Source: Butyrivibrio proteoclasticus P6B7 (GTDB lineage: Bacteria; Bacillota; Clostridia; Lachnospirales; Lachnospiraceae). From it: a DNA stretch of 33,078 nucleotides. The stretch spans positions 1 through 33,078 of the forward strand of contig NZ_JHWL01000034.1 in the NCBI RefSeq assembly GCF_000622085.1, written 5' to 3'. Below are positions 32,905 to 33,078 of this stretch, one piece after another. Made by a program: the position numbers and the translations under genes. Under the pieces are notes generated by a model. That model saw nothing but the letters and a program-made list of their open reading frames with translations. It was not told the DNA's origin and made no database searches. Positions within the stretch are counted from its first letter, which is position 1; the number at the start of each line of letters is the position of its first letter.

Positions 32905-32970
32905 CCAAAGGATTGTGCCTGGGTACAAACCCACTTTTCCTCGCTCTGGACCAGGAGCACAAACCTTTGG
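32905..32970 (+). terminator. Long interrupted hairpin after lysR
   Basis: CCAAAGG-a-TTGTGC-CTGG (from 32905) pairs with CCAG-GA-GCACAA-a-CCTTTGG (to 32970), with a smaller TGGG/CCCA hairpin in the loop. It starts one base after the stop codon. There is no T run, so it may shape the mRNA end without being a classical terminator. It overlaps the first unit of the 52-bp repeat. Confidence 0.5.
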
Positions 32971-33078
32971 GCAATATAATAAAAATAAATAATTTTACCC
33001 ATGGAAAGACAATGACCTTCGGGCAATATATGAAAAACACGCTATATTGCCCAAGGAAAGGCAACGATCTTCGGGCAA
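32951..33078. repeat. 52-bp tandem repeat running off the window
   Basis: The motif CCTTYGGGCAATATA recurs with GGG at 32969, 33021 and 33073, a spacing of exactly 52 bp. The second and third units also share GGAAAGRCAAYGAYCTTCGG (33003 and 33055). Within the second unit GGGCAATATA and TATATTGCCC (33021-33052) form a perfect 10-bp palindrome. The array is cut by the window end. Confidence 0.75.

Noticed and set aside
32951..33078. 52-bp repeat considered as a CRISPR array
   Set aside because: The unit similarity does not split into a constant repeat and spacer, the palindrome arrangement differs between units, and no cas genes are present in the window.

Overview
The window looks like a chromosomal segment from an anaerobic Firmicute, most likely a Lachnospiraceae member of the Butyrivibrio/Pseudobutyrivibrio type. 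This is inferred from the strong GGAGG-type ribosome binding sites, the single-chain ~1270-residue PurL, the CD1871A-type CXXC mini-protein, the clostripain-like peptidase and the moderate-to-low GC. No rRNA, tRNA or CRISPR array was seen. Most genes lie on the minus strand; only the IS110 transposase, a methyltransferase and a LysR regulator read on the plus strand.

Layout. 1-2.5 kb: a gene-poor start with a hairpin, a GNAT acetyltransferase, and an intact IS110-family element with a long structured non-coding left end. 2.5-5.7 kb: a minus-strand group of CPBP membrane protease, MFS transporter and secreted DUF3089-like hydrolase. 5.7-8.6 kb: a TldD/TldE protease pair closed by a strong terminator. 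8.7-10.3 kb: a large lipoprotein of unknown role. 10.5-15.3 kb: a four-gene operon of membrane-anchored clostripain-like peptidase, membrane thioredoxin, a 50-residue CXXC membrane peptide, and a membrane polyferredoxin. It looks like a transmembrane electron path serving thiol chemistry outside the cell. 15.4-18.5 kb: a methyltransferase, an NmrA-like oxidoreductase and a Gfo/Idh/MocA oxidoreductase. 18.6-28.2 kb: nucleotide and carbamoyl-phosphate metabolism, with purL, carA-carB (1-nt overlap), a 75-bp tandem repeat block, and an atypical short transcarbamylase whose ornithine-recognition motifs are altered. 28.3-31.3 kb: TetR regulator, small hypothetical protein, zinc-ribbon membrane protein and nucleoside hydrolase, several with clear terminators. 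31.4-33.1 kb: a decayed MATE-ATPase-like gene with internal deletions, a divergent LysR regulator, and a 52-bp tandem repeat running off the window.

The window is rich in repeats of several kinds. A REP-like sequence with core GGGGACGGTTC occurs five times in intergenic gaps. Tandem repeats of 75, 37 and 52 bp are each next to a gene end. The items most worth a second look are the redox operon, the odd transcarbamylase beside carAB with its repeat block, the dispersed palindromes, and the internally deleted transporter gene. Start codons for several genes were moved downstream of the longest possible frame because a Shine-Dalgarno sequence lies directly in front of the internal ATG.
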